DNA of 64,000 bases, taken from Adiantum capillus-veneris (taxonomy: Eukaryota > Streptophyta > Polypodiopsida > Polypodiales > Pteridaceae). The notes beneath the pieces were generated by a model. That model did no database searches, had not been told where the DNA came from, and was given only the letters and a program-made list of their open reading frames with translations. The position numbers and the translations under genes were made by a program. This document shows positions 12,794 to 24,164 of this stretch, in pieces (the first letter of the stretch is position 1; every line of letters begins with the position of its first letter). The stretch lies in assembly GCA_014529385.2 (NCBI GenBank), contig CM043955.1, forward strand, positions 148,255,640 through 148,319,639, given 5' to 3'.

Positions 12794-14403
12794 CTAATCT
12801 TGTGCGTGCGGTGATGTGGGGGCTGTTGGTTGAGGTTGAGGAGAGGTGGTGGCTTGGGGGTTGGGGGGCTCTGGAGCTACTTCATGAGTAGGAGAGGTGC
12901 TGGGTGGGGGGTTTGGGGGCTCTGGAGCTGCTTCATGAGCAAGAGAGGTGCTGGGTGGGGGGTTTGAGGGTTCTGGAGCTATTTCTTGAGGATGAGAGCT
13001 GGTGGGAGCTTGGGTTGGGGAGGCATCTGGGGAGATATTGATATGTGCTTGTGTTGGTATGGCAGACAAGGGGTATCTTGTCGGCGTGGGCCTTGGTGCT
13101 GACGGGATAAAAGCATCACGTGCTTCGTCTCGACGCATGGTCGCGCAATTGATCAAGTTTTCAATCATTCTGTTTTTAAACGAAGAAACATCAGCCTTTG
13201 AATAATTTGCCAAATTTCTTACCTGCATTAAGAACATCATGTTTATTAATATAGCTACTAACTTATTAAGATACAAATCTGTAAACGAGTGTCAAATGCT
13301 TACACTTCTACGACTTCCATCAAGCATGACCCCTAACAAAATTTCTGCATTGATTAATATCCTCCATCCACAAGAGTAGGCATCGTCTTGCTTAGGGACT
13401 TTGCAAATAATAATCGTAAGATTCTCATATATCTGCTCTTGCGTTAAAGCTTCAAGAGCAGACACAAGCTTCCGAACAGATCTGCAAAAAATACAATTAA
13501 ATTTCATAAGCGACTTTTAACAAAATTCTATGCGATGTCGAACAAAATACAAAACCTCTTACCTACGTACTTCACCATGAAATCCATGGGATGAATTAGC
13601 AAGGTAGCACCGGTTTCGTTCAAGGTGTAAGAGAACAAGACTCCAATGAGCGCTGTTACAAATAAACATATGCAAAACATATGTCATCACAACAAATTAG
13701 AGTTCAAGATAAAATAATTTCACTATTGAAAACATTGCGTACCCTTCATGATAAGCCAGAACAAAAAATTTTGCCGTCTCCAATCAACTACTTCCACTAA
13801 AGATGTATCCTCGGCTGTCAAAACGACTGAGAGGTTCGAGTCAAGGACAGCGACATCATCTTGCATATTCCAAGGAAAATTTGAAACTACAAAACTTTAA
13901 AGAAATTTGTGTCATACAAAATTGAATATATTAAAAGAATTTATTGTGAAAAAAAGAATATCATGCACCAAAGCAAGCAATTGATGATTGAGTCTGTGAG
14001 TTTCCTCGTCCGGTTCTGTAAAATTACAATCTCGTGGGGGTGATAGGGAAAATACAGAATGCGTCTCCACAGAGGAAGGCCAACATGGAAATAGGGAAAC
14101 AACAATGACAAATCATCAGCGTTGGCATCGCTGATGGCATCTGCCATTTGTTCCTCCATCATCTCAAGGTGTAACTGCTCCAATCTTTCACTATTGTCTT
14201 CTGTTGTGTCTCGCTCGATGTTCGAGTAGAATGCTCCTATTTTGCTTGTATCTTCTTCTTCGCATTGTTGCCCGTAACTGCGGCATGGTCTTGCCTGGAA
14301 TCACCTGCGATGTTGACGGTTGCACTGCAGACGAGCTAGCTTGGCCCTGCGGACGAGACTGGCCAGGATAAAACTTCCTTGTTATTTGCTTTGTGCGAGC
14401 CAT
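12794..14403 (-). CDS. Ulp1/C48-like cysteine protease with histone H3-like N-terminus
   Basis: The start (14403) gives MARTKQITRKFYPGQ; seven of the nine residues after Met match the H3 tail ARTKQTARK. Five exons can be proposed: 14403-13969, 13886-13743, 13652-13563, 13481-13304 and 13222-12794, with GT/AG-type borders (e.g. GTAAGAGG donor, TTTTTGCAG acceptor). The protease core shows LTDSIINCLL, the His motif AHWSLVLLHL, and KVPKQDDAYSCG with Gln and Cys. The usual Asp position reads NSSHG, an Asn. The tail is proline-rich with repeats of EPPNPPPSTS. A frame break near 14190-14230 needs an intron or frameshift. Ulp1 proteases remove SUMO; that activity here is inferred and the Asn makes it doubtful. 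Confidence 0.6.
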
Positions 14404-15412
14404 GACCTAAACAAGGAGAATGCGAGGAAATATGGAAATCTGGATGTGGGTAAAAACGCAGAGTGACTAGAGACACTTCGGAAAAAACGATGAGAAAAAA
14501 GGGGAGGGGGTGTTTATATTAGCGGAATAAGTATAATGAGAAGAGGCGGCTGCATTAATCATGACATTGCGAGGTATGACGGGAAGCGTGCGAGCATAAT
14601 GATTTCATGCCACGTGGCACATTGGGACTCAAGGTGATATTGGTGGTGCCAAAATTAGTGGCACTTCCTATTTGCGGTGTGGCACGACGAGGAAAGAAGT
14701 GCCCCAACGGGTTGCCCTAGCAACAATGGTATGTCGTGGCACAATGCGAGGAGGTGGACCCTGATGGTTCCGAATTGCAGTGTTCGTGTTGTGGCAAGAC
14801 AAAATGTTGTTGCATCAAAACGCGATAAGTAAAGTCTCGGTTAGTTTGACCACAAGTATCACGCTGTGGCGCGACAAAAAGACGTCGCGTCACAGCACGA
14901 TACGGGGCGTTCTTGAGTACTGTGGACTGGCCGTATCGCGTTATGAAGCGACAACAATCTGTCGCGCCAAAACGCGATAGCGGCGCTTTTGTGGAGCGGC
15001 GGCACCAATTTCGCGTTGTGGCACGACCGTTCCACGACGACTGACACGTGGCGTAATCATCACAACGACTGCATGATGCACGGGTGGCGCGACAAAAAGG
15101 CGTCGCATCACAACACAATACGGGGCATTCCTGAGTACTCTGGATTGGCCGTATCGCGTTATGACGCGACAACAAGCTGTCGCGCCAAAACGCGATAGCG
15201 GTGCTTTTCTGGAGTGGCGGCACCAGTTTCGCGTTATGGCGTGACCATTCCACGGCGGCTGACACGTGGCGTAATCATCACGACGGCTACATGATGCACG
15301 TCAATCGATGTCATCAATGTCCTTGGGAGTCCTATAAATATGACTTGCTCCCCATTTGCCCTTTGTTTGGATGTTGTGCTCTCTCGTCTATCTTCGCTTT
15401 TGAATTTTCGTT
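14404..15412. promoter_or_regulatory. Divergent promoter between the two inner genes of element A
   Basis: The H3-like/Ulp1 gene (minus) and the gene starting at 15413 (plus) begin at the two ends of this 1-kb gap. TATA boxes face outward: TAATATAAA on the minus strand near 14515, and CCTATAAATATGA on the plus strand near 15330, about 85 bp before the ATG. The middle is CpG-rich and made of tandem repeats, unlike the AT-rich surroundings. This layout is what a shared bidirectional promoter would show; transcription is inferred. Confidence 0.5.
14740..15303. repeat. 218-bp CpG-rich tandem repeat, two full units plus a diverged part
   Basis: Units at about 14867-15084 and 15085-15303 repeat with a period of 218 bp (for example GACAAAAA at 14873 and 15091). 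Each has GTATCGCGTTATG, TGTCGCGCCAAAACGCGATA and GACACGTGGCGTAATCATCA. A third, diverged partial unit precedes them (CAAAACGCGATA also at about 14816). TATCGCG and CGCGATA are inverted copies of one word, so each unit holds several small palindromes. These are plausible binding sites for an element protein. Confidence 0.9.
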
Positions 15413-17045
15413 ATGGACCCCTTCAATGTTGAAGCAGAGGAGGAAGTGCCTTGCTCTCAGGATGCCCCCCAAGACAAACTATCTCATTATACCGCATTGG
15501 GCTTCAGCAGCGCGAGGCAGAGATCAGGCCAATGTTCAATCCAGATTTTTCTTTGCATGAGTGGATTGTCTCCGTGCAACATTACCTATCAGGTTTTGAG
15601 TAGACCTACCAGCAGCAAACGTCCAGTGGCACTGTCGAGATATAAGGAGTTATTTTTGTTCACATGAAGGATATCAATTCAGACTCCTCCAAGAAACACA
15701 TATTTTCTAGGAGTTGCCTTAAGCTGTCAGTGCACTTGCGGATAACAGACTACAAGTGTACACTTCATAACCGCAAGTGTCGAGTGGCTGAATATTATGC
15801 AGGTTTTATTTTATATTTGCATTGAATTTTGGATGAGCATGTTGATGCTGCAGAGGCCTCGCTAGAGGATCAAACTGGGGAGGGTCAAGAGCCCAAGTCT
15901 CGGGGAAGCCTTGCCTTGCAGGTTTCAGAGGGAGTCCAGCTTCAGGAGGGTGCTTTGCCTACTAGTGTTCTACCTACTATACCTATTGGTGATTTGCAGT
16001 ATGTCATGCTTAACGATATTATGGAGATTTTTGACCTTCTAGTGGACTATTGCCTTGCCATTGTGGCACAGAATCTCGAAGAGGATAATGCTGTTATTGA
16101 CCTTGAGCACGACAGGTATTCTGTTATAGATGCCCATGTAAATGACGATGAGTTCGTTGACCCCGCAAGTGCACTTGTGATGATTTACAATGATGTTGCT
16201 AGGTATGAGCGCACACTTCCAGCATAAAAGGAGTTCATGGAAGTGCAAAAAAAGCTAGGGATTGAAGAAATGGGTAAGGCAAGCACTTCTTCATCATCTT
16301 TGGCCTCAACCTCCAATGCGCCCACTGGAGGTCAGGGCGGCATCAACCTATGGAATGAGGACTTACTTGAGGAACATGAAAACCAGAAGGTTATCTTTTT
16401 TTATTTGCCTTACCTTTTTGGTTTCTACTTATCTCATTTCATAACTTTAATTTGTTGCAGTTGGTGGTCTATGATGATACCTTCATTCCTCGCCCTCGTG
16501 GACGAGGCATGGGAGATTTAGGGAACCATTCCTCTCTCGGCCAATACTTAAAGAATCTTAAGTATTCGAGTTTTTTGATCTTCCATTAGTCCTTCTCCAA
16601 TGACAACGCGGAGCTACCCTTGATGATGTTGAAGACACTTTCAAGATATTTAGGAGGGGCTGTCATTAGGTGGTACGCAGATAAAATAATGCTTTAAAAA
16701 AAAAGGCCGCATTGTATATGTTTGGCCAAGGGCCAGGAATGTATGGTTTGCATAGTCGCTATTTTTTGACCCAAGCAGCATATGGTTTGGCATGTGGAAT
16801 CACTGACCCTGTGAAATTACTAGAGTATGACAAGCATGCTATGTTTCACAATAAACAACCAATTGCGCATCTGCCTACTGAAGAAATGTCTCTTGTGGGC
16901 TGTGGAGGTGGAGACAAATGTACTATCGACAAACGAACCTGCAGGACTAGGTTGCAAAAGACCAAGCCAAGAAGAAGAAGATAACACACAGCAGGCAAAA
17001 AGGCCAGAATATTTTGTAACTTTTCCTGACGAAGATGAAGAATAG
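15413..17045 (+). CDS. Element A inner plus-strand gene, unrecognised, multi-exon
   Basis: ATG at 15413 opens MDPFNVEAEEEVPCSQ, downstream of a TATA box. Later coding pieces include 15829-16227 (acidic, with QYVMLNDIMEIFDLLVDYC), 16237-16390 (EVQKKLGIEEMGKAS), and after a clear intron (AAG|GTTATC to TTTGTTGCAG near 16460) LVVYDDTFIPRPRGRGMGDL. The end at 17045 is acidic and basic in turn (KRPSQEEEDNTQQAKRPEYF, then DEDEE). A TAA at 16225 interrupts one otherwise continuous frame. No catalytic motif was recognised. The RGRG and acidic tail suggest a nucleic-acid or chromatin-linked protein (inference). It ends 160 bp from the convergent gene. Confidence 0.4.
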
Positions 17046-17203
17046 AGAAGCTCCAATGTATATTATCGATACCAAAAAATAGTACATTTTCTATCAAAAC
17101 AATGAGTACATTATGTTTCTCACTTTTGTGACTGGTTGTCTTCTCTTGGCACAAAAAATTATATTGTGTTACAATGCGCTATCTTTAGGAAGTCTCAAAC
17201 AAC

Positions 17204-20005
17204 TTAGGTCGGAGTTGTCCAAGTTTTTCCAATGCGTTCTTTTTGAAGTCGCCACTTTGCATGTCGTGATGCCGCAGAAGATGCCTCCCATATTTCCTTC
17301 TTCCGTCGTTTGCTTGCTAATCTCATTGCTTGGCCAATTTGATTGTCTTTGACACATTCCTTTTGGTGTGTTCTATGCATAAGTTTGCGATAAGTCCATT
17401 GATGTAGTTCCTCCAAACTGTTGGCTTTGTTTGCACCACCTCCGTGACGAGTGTGGCTGAAATAGCCAGTACGGGCTTGGTAGTGAGTTTTCTCCATACC
17501 TTGTGTAGACCATATATCCAAGCTACCATACTGCCTAGCAAACCAAAGCATGTGGTTGCATATGATATGCTGCAAAAAAGACCAGCCTATTGTTTATATG
17601 TAAATATATAATCACAATTTTATCAAATAAAGTAATATACCATGTAATGAGTTATGTGGGATTTGTCCATGCAACTATGAAAGACCTGTGGAAGGTCTCC
17701 AGAGCGTCTTGAAACAATGTATAGTTAGTATCTCTCCAAGTATTGAGCTCACAAAACTTGAATATGGAATCCAAACTTTTCCACACGTTCGCTTTGCGAG
17801 TCCTTGCTGCACCATTGTCTGCATGGTCAACCACTGCATTGTGGAGGTTTCTCCACCGGTTGTATCTCAATGTCAACCTTTCCTGAGCACTTTGGATTTT
17901 GCGTTGTCTGCCACTTGTTGGCATCGACAAGAAGAGATGGGATTTCACACCGCCAATAGACAACTTCGTTGGCACATCTCAACCATTCTTAGACCTCTTC
18001 TCGTCTGCTCTATTTTCACATGTCCTCCATGCAAGCCCATATCTGAGAAAACTGTTTCCAATGATAATATAGCCCTTTGTTTTGCTGATGCTGGCCGAGT
18101 GGTCCAAGAAAAACAAATGTACAGAAACATAAGTTTCTCAATGATTCTGCAGAGTGCATGCATCGTGCAAATATGTACTCTAGATAGTGGAATATCCAAC
18201 ACTGGGCGGAAGTTAAGGTCCTGCAAGTGCCTGTCCGATGCTCTCCTCCAATTTCTTTTGTCAAGACCAATGACTCCTCCCATGCAATACAAACAAGGGC
18301 TTTTACTTGTTGCTCCTTTTGAGATGTTGTACATACACTTTAGGGTTTTGAGATCTCCAGCCATATGCCACTCTACTGTGTATGAACCCATGCCTAATAC
18401 ATCGAGTGTCTTTCCATTTCTCTGTTCGCTTATGACTTCAGGAATACTTGTTTGATGGAAAACACAGTTAAGAATATCGAAATTCTCTGTAGGCACCTGA
18501 AATGGGAAAACCAAACCAATCAAATGAAACATGTCTAATCATTTTTTTAAGCAAAAACTTGTTGATATCAAACCTTGAATGTGGCTAATAAGAAAATATT
18601 TTTTTCGGATTGTATGCTAAAGTTTCTAGGGTCATCTAAAGCAATGCTTTCATCTAATGCTCTATTCATAAGTGTTATTGTGACATGCTCAACCTTTGTC
18701 TCTTTCACTAGCTCGCACTCATCCAGTTTAAGCACAAACTTCAAAACTCCATTGCATCCCTCTTGAGAAACCTTGAACAATTGAACAATATATGTCTGCA
18801 AAGCTACTAAATCATAAAATATATTATTGTATTTGTCATAGACCACTTCCTTTGCTGATGGAGATCTGTACATTGCTTCAATGTGAAAAGGAGTGCCCAA
18901 TGTCCGAAGCGCTTCCTGGTTGACCTCCAGTCTTGTCTTTTGAATGAAGAAAGGATTTGGCAGCAACGTGTGCTTGAGATTGAACTTCTTACTTTGTTGC
19001 TGCATAGTTCTGTAAACAAAAAATTAAGTAAATGGACTATTTCCAAGTTTTCAAATGCTACACATATCCAATATACCTAAAAATTACAGACATTTGATTT
19101 GACAGGTGAAGACAATTGATTCAAACACCAGACATACCTAAAATTTACAGAATAACCTTTGTTGGATATTCCAGATTCATCCAGAATTGACTGAACATCA
19201 CGTATTTGGAGTTGATTTTGTTTCAAAAGAGTGTCAAGTTGCTTAGCAACAATCTTGCAGTAGCACTTATCGTTCAAAAGTCCGGCGACATCTTTGCGTT
19301 TTAGTATGAGACCATAACGAATTGAAGAAGCTGGTGTGTTGCTGTCAATATTTGACTGAGGATGTAGCAACGATCTAAGCATAAATATGAAAAGTAAGAT
19401 ATAAAACTACAAATGTAGAGATGAATTAAACCTGCTTGAATGATAATCTTACTTGATTGCTTTAACCCTCTTCTTCAAACCCCCAGAACCAACCTTCAGC
19501 TATCAATGTCTCGTAAGCGTCGTTCTCTTAACCAAGGACCCAAGACATTATTTTTTTCTCTGAGATCCTGTGTGAGCTGTGTGATGCTTTCGTCCTTGCC
19601 TTTCAATTTTGCTGAGCGCACTCTGTCACAGTTTGCTTCAAGCAAAAGTTTTCTTTGTGTGCAAGGTCTCTCTCAAGCTTAAGAATATCACTTCTGGCCG
19701 CCAAATGCTTGGTGTAGCCATATAAACCATAATAACCCTTCTCCTACGTAGTTCAGCAATGATGTTATGTTTTTGAACGATGGAGTTGAGTTGGTGATAG
19801 GATGCTCAGGATACATCCTGCCATCCACCCAAAGATCGATGGTTTTTTTACCTTGAAATATGAAGTTCTCTTTTGAAGCTTCGGAAAGGATGCCTCGCTT
19901 ATTCTTCTTGTGAAGGGGCTCGTATTCTCTGGACAGTTCGATATGCATATGATACACATCGTTTTGACTCCTCGTTTGAGTTCTGTGTGAAGATGATAAT
20001 GACAT
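17204..20005 (-). pseudogene. RNase H-fold transposase-like gene of element A
   Basis: Minus-strand exons give, in order: a coiled-coil start (about 20005-19450, with LERDLAHKENF and QLTQDLREKNN); RSLLHPQSNID (19375-19145); a block with VLKFVLKLDECELV (19010-18571); a block with WHMAGDLKTLKCMYN, SPCLYCMGG and ICTMHALCRIIEKL (18500-17945); KLSIGGVKSHLF (about 17960); and LDIWSTQGMEKTHYQ (near 17520). Acidic residues in LKLDE, AGDLK and GMEKTH are placed as a D-D-E triad. Similar DLK...CxxC proteins, usually unnamed, occur in animal genomes (from memory). One-base shifts near 17950 and 19740 break the frame. The superfamily is not assigned. Confidence 0.5.
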
Positions 20006-20340
20006 TAAGATGACTTGGTGAATGAGAAAGCTCAAAACAGAGGAGAGCGCAAGAGTGGAGCAAATGGAAGAGAGCTCAAGGGAAGAGACTGCGCGCAGGC
20101 GGAAAGAAAGAGAGACACGAAAGTGAGGAGAAGAATAACATTCAATGCACCTCGTTGAGCACCAAATCTTAGTTTTGAAAAATCCAAAAGATTGAGATAA
20201 TCGGCGTTCAATTTGGAGCCGTCGTATGTTATCATTGTCTGAACACTTTTTGAGAGTTTTAATAAACGTACCCCCCAAATCTGATATCCGAGTTTTTTTG
20301 AAAGTGAGTATCAAAAATGAAATTAGGGACTTTTTATTAT

Positions 20341-20640
20341 CTCTCTCTAAGCTGACCTGGCATTTCTTACAAGGCCCATTTTTGAGTCCAAACTTTTCCT
20401 AATGTGTTTCTAAAAGAAGCCCTTGGCAATGAGTCGTGCCTTGTGCTTTTCCAAAAAACCATCAAATTTCTATTTACTTCCAAGTGTTATAAATCTTGAT
20501 GGAGTCAAGTTATTTCTGCATGGCCAACTTCCACTTTGGTTGTGAAAGCTCCTCCTCAAATGTCAGAGGATCTCTATCCTTGATCATTGTTGAGATCAAA
20601 ACATGGTTCACGCCTTGTGTTCTGTATAGCTCTTGATTTC
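20341..20640. other. No gene recognised
   Basis: AT-rich sequence between element A and the gypsy protease remnant. I see no frame, repeat or terminal signal that can be supported. Confidence 0.5.
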
Positions 20641-21990
20641 CTAACTTGTAGTCTGGAGATTCTTGTGGGAAAGTTGCACGTATAGACTCTGCGAAAGCAC
20701 GTTTGCTTGGGCTCCTGAGTCTACTAGTGCAATTGCTGAAATCTGGTTATTGCCTACTTGGATTTGAATTACAAGATTTAGCCCGTCCTCTTTTGTCTCA
20801 TTGATGTGACCTAATTGATTCCTAATGCTTGAAGGCATTGTTGTCGTTGAAGCTATCTTTTGGTGATGCGTTCTTGTGCTTCATCTTGGGCTTCTTGAAC
20901 GATCTTGGCCTTCTCTCGTGTCTATTTTTTCTATTGATGAATATTTTGAAGCATGTCCTGGGTTAGTGGCATGTGGTATTTCTTTGACCTGCTTCCACTA
21001 ATCCAATTAGGCATCTCCTCTCCCTCTAATGTTGCAAGTTTGACGGCCCCATAAATCTTTGATCACAAAGGGTCCCATCCCTCAGTTTTTCAATTTTTTG
21101 GCGTGTTGTTTTAGCGTGTAAACCAACACATAGTCTCGAGTCTTGAACTCTTTTGATCTTACATGCTTATCAAAGAATTCCTTTTGTCTTCTTTTGTTGG
21201 CATAAAGACCGGCTACCGCTTTCAAGCGAAGCTCGTGTAATTTTTCTAGTTCGCCGATCCTAGAACACAACTCGTGTCCTGTTCACTCCAAGTCCTTTGC
21301 GATTCTCAAGGTTGGGATTAAGAATTCTATAGGCAATACTGCATTAAATCTGAACACCATGTTATACGGTGTCGTCCCAAATGACGTTCTGTAAGCCACT
21401 CTATATGCCCATAACGTGGAACTTCTGATCCCAATCCATCCTTGAATTAGATGCTATCTTGGTCAATATAGTGCACAGTGTTTTATTTGTGGCCTCGGCT
21501 TGTCCATTGGCTTGTGGATGATAGGGGGCAGATTTCCTATGGATGATCATGAAATCATCTGAAAGATAGGTTATGATCTCATTGATGAAATGCATGCCTC
21601 TATCACTCACAATCTCGATAGGTAAGCCATACCTAACAAACACGTTTTCATACAAAAACTGTGCAGTGGTCCTCGCATCAGCCTTTTGTGTGGCCTTAGC
21701 CTCTACCCATTGGGTGAGATAATCCGTGGCAACAATGATATATTGGGCGTGAGTTCTATAAGCAGGGGGTGTAATAGGTCCTACAAAATCAATGCCCCAT
21801 TTTGCGAATGCTCATGCACCCATCATCGGCCTTAGTGGCATCTCATTCCTTTTTAGTGGAACTTTGGTGCACTAGCATTCATCACAATGTTTAACATATT
21901 GGTCAGCATCCATATATAATATTGGCCACCATATCCCTACGGTCAAGACAATTTTTGTTGTCTTATCACCTAAGAAATGGTGGAACTGGA
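20641..21990 (-). pseudogene. Ty3/gypsy integrase followed by retropepsin
   Basis: Reading the minus strand from 21990: VGIWWPILY, HCDEC, GIDFVGPITPPAYRTHA, VRYGLPIEIVSDRGMHF, SAPYHPQANGQAEATNKTL. These are the zinc-binding end and the D,D-E core of integrase. The C-terminal part follows at 21270-21082 (RRQKEFFDKHVR, DYVLVYTLKQ). Only then, at 20838-20641, does a retropepsin appear (ALVDSGAQANVLS; DSGA at 20721-20711). Protease after integrase is the reverse of the normal gypsy order. The same order is seen at 49112-51634 in a related copy. Stops and shifts make this copy inactive. Confidence 0.7.
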
Positions 21991-22018
21991 GCTGATCTCT
22001 TTAGATAGCTGATTCTAG

Positions 22019-24098
22019 TGTTAGAATTTACAGCTACTGGTAAGTCGTCAGTTCAGTCAGTGAAACTGGAATAGAAGATGAAAACTGAACTGGAATAGTT
22101 AACTGAACTGAAATACTCTACTCGAACGAGAAACAGAGTGAATGACTTGAAAAGTTATTTAGATTCAGATTCAGATTCAGAGTTTATGAAGAACGAGTAC
22201 AAGGTATAACCGACTGAAGCACAATTTACTATTGTGGTAATGATCATAGAGTAGAATTACAAGTGAAGAGATTGTAGCTCAAGAACAGCTTCGGGAACTA
22301 AAACCAAAAGACTAAGAGTAAGAAGTCAACAGACAAGCAGCCCGATTATAATGTAATGGATCCTATTTATAGCCTCTCCATGTTACTGTGGTAACTACCG
22401 TAGTAATTACTGACTGATCCTCTGTTCGGCTTCCAGGAGACAGTTCTCGCCTATTGGAACTGGCTTCATCTTCCACATCCTTCCCTTCCTTCTTGAATTT
22501 TGGTATAACTCCAAAATTTTTGAAAAAAAATCCACCGTCTGATTCTTCCTAGGTGTTGAGGAACCTCTTTGCCTGGTTGCTGGGTTGGCCAATGCTCCTC
22601 ATGAGTTGGCCTATGTTCCTCATGATAGTACTCCTTTGAAGTTGCTAACTCTCCTGGTATTGCTAGCTTTGTACCATACTTTATGCTTGTTGAGTGCTTG
22701 ACACCCCTATAGTTGTAATTCCAAGGGTGTCCAACCAAAGAAATTTCGACATCTTATTGGAAAAAATCCACCGTCTGATTCTGAGACCGGTTGGAAAATT
22801 CTACCATCGGATTTTGAGATGGAACTACCCAGTATCCTTCCACTGAACCCGCGTCCTCTTGCCCTTCAATTGTGTTGATGTTCCAGAAGTCCCTGTGCCA
22901 GCATTGTCCTTCTAAATAAGTCTGTAAATGGCCTCCTTCTCAAGATGATCCCGTCTTTCTGTGGTCAAATTCAATTCATAAGGCGTGAGAGGATGATAGG
23001 TTTTGGTGTTGGGATCATAGAGCGTGAGTTTGCCTTTTGTCAGACGAGTTCTGGCCAATTTATGACAATGCAAAGCTGTATGGATCCATCCTTCTGGAAG
23101 AGGATGATTTGTTTTAATCCTGGCTTCAAAGAGAATCTCAGCCATCTCTCTGTACTATGGTCCTAGGCCTAGTTTAGCCTTAATGTCATTTTCAGGGACC
23201 TTAGAGGACTCAACATGAAGTTGTAGCAGCTCGTTTATGATCTTGGTGAGACCTCTAAGCTGGATTTTCCATTGTTCCATATATAGCTTGATCCTCTGCA
23301 TCTCATCTTTTAATTACCCAAGATCATTTAACTAGAGAGCATCATTGAGTAGTGTTTTCCAGGTTTTCCATTCTACAGTTGAGCGCTCATAACAATCCTG
23401 AAGATCATCAGTGATATTATAGTGTGTGAGCCGATCTACTAGTTCTGGATGTTGAGGATACAATGCTGAGAAAAACCTCGGCAGCTTACCTTCTCTAGCT
23501 GGTAAAGCATACAGGAGAACAGGAGAATCAGGTACAAACTCCAGAAAATTGAGGATAACCTGGTTCTCCTGCTGCATCATCTTTCTAGTAACTTTAACCA
23601 GCTGAAACAATCTTTGGAGAGTAGTTGCCTGTTCTCCTACTATCATTTGAGTTTGAGGCCCCATACTGGTGGTAGTATGATCTTCAATAATAGCTCGTAC
23701 CCTCTAATCCAGAACTCCCCTAGAAATTTGCATTTGCAGCAAAACCTCTTTTAATTGACTTCTAACCTCTTTCATATATTTATATGTCGGCCTCTTCCCC
23801 AGCAGGAGCTCTAATTCGATGGCTAGGGAATGACAGTCTGCATTAGACTGCCCATTCAGGCACTCTCTCAAGCAGTTGAATTTTTCTAGGATGCTCAGGT
23901 AGTTGGCACACCTCCTGGTCATGGAAAGCAGCTGATTTCTAGTGTTGGACCATTTCTCTAGCGCCGACATATAGTCGCTAAAACAGTTCAAGATTCCAAA
24001 GAAGAACATTATCCTCTAGATACATTCTAGTCATAGGAGCTTGCTGATGTCTTAATCTCAGCGTGATGAGCTGTAACGAATGTTGCTCATCAACCATA
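22019..24098 (-). pseudogene. Unassigned minus-strand coding block with LTR-like end
   Basis: From an ATG near 24098 a broken frame runs about 1.6 kb: a helical, Leu-rich start (24009-23704), a block at 23664-23332 (FLEFVPDSPVLLYALPAREG), one at 23145-22912 (PLPEGWIHTALHCHK, TLYDPNTKTYHPLTP) and one at 22738-22466 ([27 protein letters not shown]). The end holds a TATA box (GGCTATAAATAGG, about 22365) and closes with TTCTAACA at 22019, as an LTR would. It may be the gag side of an LTR element or an old pararetrovirus-like insert. I cannot place it. Confidence 0.35.
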
Positions 24099-24164
24099 TT
24101 GTACTTGATTCACTTTTTAAAAAAAGTGCAAGGGTAGATAATAGACCCAAAATAGTCACCCACA

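Larger units (their letters stand above)
10900..20340. mobile_element. Element A: candidate multi-gene DNA transposon
   Basis: Four gene-like regions fill this interval as two convergent pairs: 11290-12570 (+) against 12794-14403 (-), and 15413-17045 (+) against 17204-20005 (-). The two inner genes diverge from a tandem-repeat promoter. One gene is Ulp1-like and one looks like a transposase, a pairing known in several DNA transposon groups. Both flanks are retroelement debris (copia at left, gypsy at right). No clean terminal inverted repeat was found. Both ends contain TTTCAAAAAA followed by ATACGACG in inverted order (about 11010-11060 and 20230-20320), which is weak support. Calling it one element is inference. 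Confidence 0.45.

Noticed and set aside
14717-15265. 182-codon minus-strand frame with repeated Arg-His-Asn segments
   Set aside because: It is the open reverse frame of the 218-bp tandem repeat; its internal repeats follow the DNA period and it sits between two promoters.
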